Part shown: positions 63,497 through 64,000 of the stretch, one piece after another | How the letters are laid out: the number at the start of each line of letters is the position of its first letter | Numbering within the stretch: position 1 is the first letter of the stretch | NCBI RefSeq assembly: GCF_028128615.1 | Contig: NZ_AMDP01000002.1 | Span: 372,001-436,000, forward strand | Reading direction: 5' to 3' | DNA from: Enterococcus sp. 5H | GTDB taxonomy: Bacteria > Bacillota > Bacilli > Lactobacillales > Enterococcaceae | Length of the DNA stretch: 64,000 nt | Notes under the pieces: model-generated | The model's database searches: none | Told to the model about the DNA's origin: nothing | Seen by the model: the letters and a program-made list of their open reading frames with translations, nothing else | Position numbers and translations under genes: made by a program

Positions 63497-63685
63497 ATGA
63501 ATCTAACTGAAGAACGCTTACAAAAAGATAAAATGAAACAAGTTCAACTGCTCGCAGCATACTATCAAGTGGTCAACCGATTACCTCTTGGTGATAAGCG
63601 AGATCAGATGATTCGCGATATACTGGCTTGCAAGGATAAAATAAAAAAAATAAATCAGCAGTTAACTGAATTAAATAAAAAATAA
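63497..63685 (+). CDS. Small uncharacterised helical protein
   Basis: This 62-residue, highly charged protein is almost entirely helical (MNLTEERLQKDKMKQVQLL, DKIKKINQQLTELNKK) and has a coiled-coil-like end. I do not recognise a family. AAAGGAGGCGAG gives a strong ribosome-binding site. It precedes a membrane-protein gene by 54 nt and may be cotranscribed with it. Confidence 0.7.
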   Translation: MNLTEERLQKDKMKQVQLLAAYYQVVNRLPLGDKRDQMIRDILACKDKIKKINQQLTELNKK

Positions 63686-63739
63686 TGATAGATTTTAAAA
63701 GAACAATAGGACAAATCAATTCTATAAAAGGAGAGCGTT

Positions 63740-64000
63740 TTGGGGATAAATCTATTTACAGTGTTACTTACTATTTTTGTAGTAATTATGTACGTTTACC
63801 TAATTTTAGTAAGGAAAAGTATTCTCATTAAAAGCATAAAAAAACAATTTTATATTTTCTTGATTATTATCGGAAGTTTGCTATTGTTAGCTTTTACTTT
63901 TCTAGTAGAACAAACGATTGATCAAAGAATCCGCAGCATTCTATCAGCTTTACTTTTATTGAGTTTTTTGTTAGATGCTAAAGGACTTTGTGATGATCGA
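63740..64000 (+). CDS. Membrane protein, 3' partial
   Basis: The frame is open from a TTG with AAAGGAG 6 nt upstream to the right edge (87 codons). Visible are three hydrophobic segments, at about residues 4-24, 40-57 and 68-80, separated by short basic loops (RKSILIKSIKK). The family cannot be named from this fragment. Confidence 0.65.
   Translation, partial: MGINLFTVLLTIFVVIMYVYLILVRKSILIKSIKKQFYIFLIIIGSLLLLAFTFLVEQTIDQRIRSILSALLLLSFLLDAKGLCDDR

Overview
The window is AT-rich chromosomal DNA from a low-GC Gram-positive coccus, most likely an Enterococcus or very close relative. This rests on several gene sets: a 456-residue HD dNTPase with the H66/H110-D111/D183 residues known from the E. 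faecalis enzyme, a BglG antiterminator next to an N-acetylglucosamine EIICBA, an RNA polymerase delta subunit with an acidic tail, an LCP/Psr-type protein after pheA, and Firmicute synteny blocks (xerD-ribT-scpA-scpB-rluB; fer/ypbB-recQ-LysM-cmk-rpsA-der-hup; ypiA-reoY; mazG-dapB-cca). No phage, plasmid, transposase, CRISPR array, rRNA or tRNA was seen. Species cannot be fixed by eye.

Layout. 0-7 kb: the end of a MacB/FtsX-type ABC permease, then an M20 amidohydrolase, MscS channel, branched-chain aminotransferase, aldo/keto reductase and class-I amidotransferase-like hydrolase. These last five genes sit between two ~300-350 bp inverted copies of an intergenic repeat. 7-11.3 kb: glyoxalase, Nudix, and a leftward operon of a zinc-ribbon protein, lipL-like lipoyl transferase, dNTPase and a HAD phosphatase. 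11.5-14.5 kb: an E1 alpha/beta pair of 2-oxoacid-dehydrogenase type with no E2/E3, followed by a SorC regulator. 14.5-18.8 kb: ywiB, rpoE, and the GlcNAc antiterminator/PTS pair. 18.9-22.7 kb: small uncharacterised genes, a DUF1576 membrane protein coupled to a 112-residue partner and facing a TetR regulator, and a YxeA-like protein. 22.8-27.3 kb: a FlaR-like P-loop protein, a cyclophilin lipoprotein, a MupG-family hydrolase, a Nudix protein and an alpha/beta hydrolase. 27.4-32.4 kb: xerD, ribT, scpAB, rluB, then an FMN riboswitch and ribU. 32.4-43.3 kb: alpha/beta hydrolase, ferredoxin, ypbB-recQ, LysM protein, cmk, rpsA, an inserted regulator/CoA-acylating aldehyde dehydrogenase pair, der and hup. 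43.4-52.7 kb: PPOX protein, an AroB-like gene that has lost its active site, TPR protein and ReoY, YitT protein, mazG-dapB-cca, thioesterase, an unknown protein and a quinone oxidoreductase. 52.7-61.1 kb: an eight-gene aromatic amino acid operon aroE-aroF-aroB-aroC-tyrA-aroA-aroK-pheA. 61.2-64 kb: LCP protein, DegV, and two small or partial genes.

The most striking signal is the 340 bp leader of the aro operon. It has a consensus sigma-A promoter, a 20-codon reading frame ending in a Tyr-Tyr-Phe-Ser-Tyr-Phe run with a good ribosome-binding site, overlapping alternative pairings, and a strong intrinsic terminator just before aroE. This is the arrangement of ribosome-mediated (leader-peptide) attenuation, in a phylum where T-boxes and protein regulators are the usual solution. 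The operon's first committed enzyme also carries an N-terminal regulatory domain, so the pathway appears to be controlled both at transcription elongation and by feedback inhibition.

Other points of interest are the AroB-like pseudoenzyme left at the ancestral hup-aroB-ypiA position, a receiver domain lacking the phosphorylation residues, a long tandem repeat between the FMN riboswitch terminator and ribU, and a pair of hairpin repeats differing by a compensatory base change.
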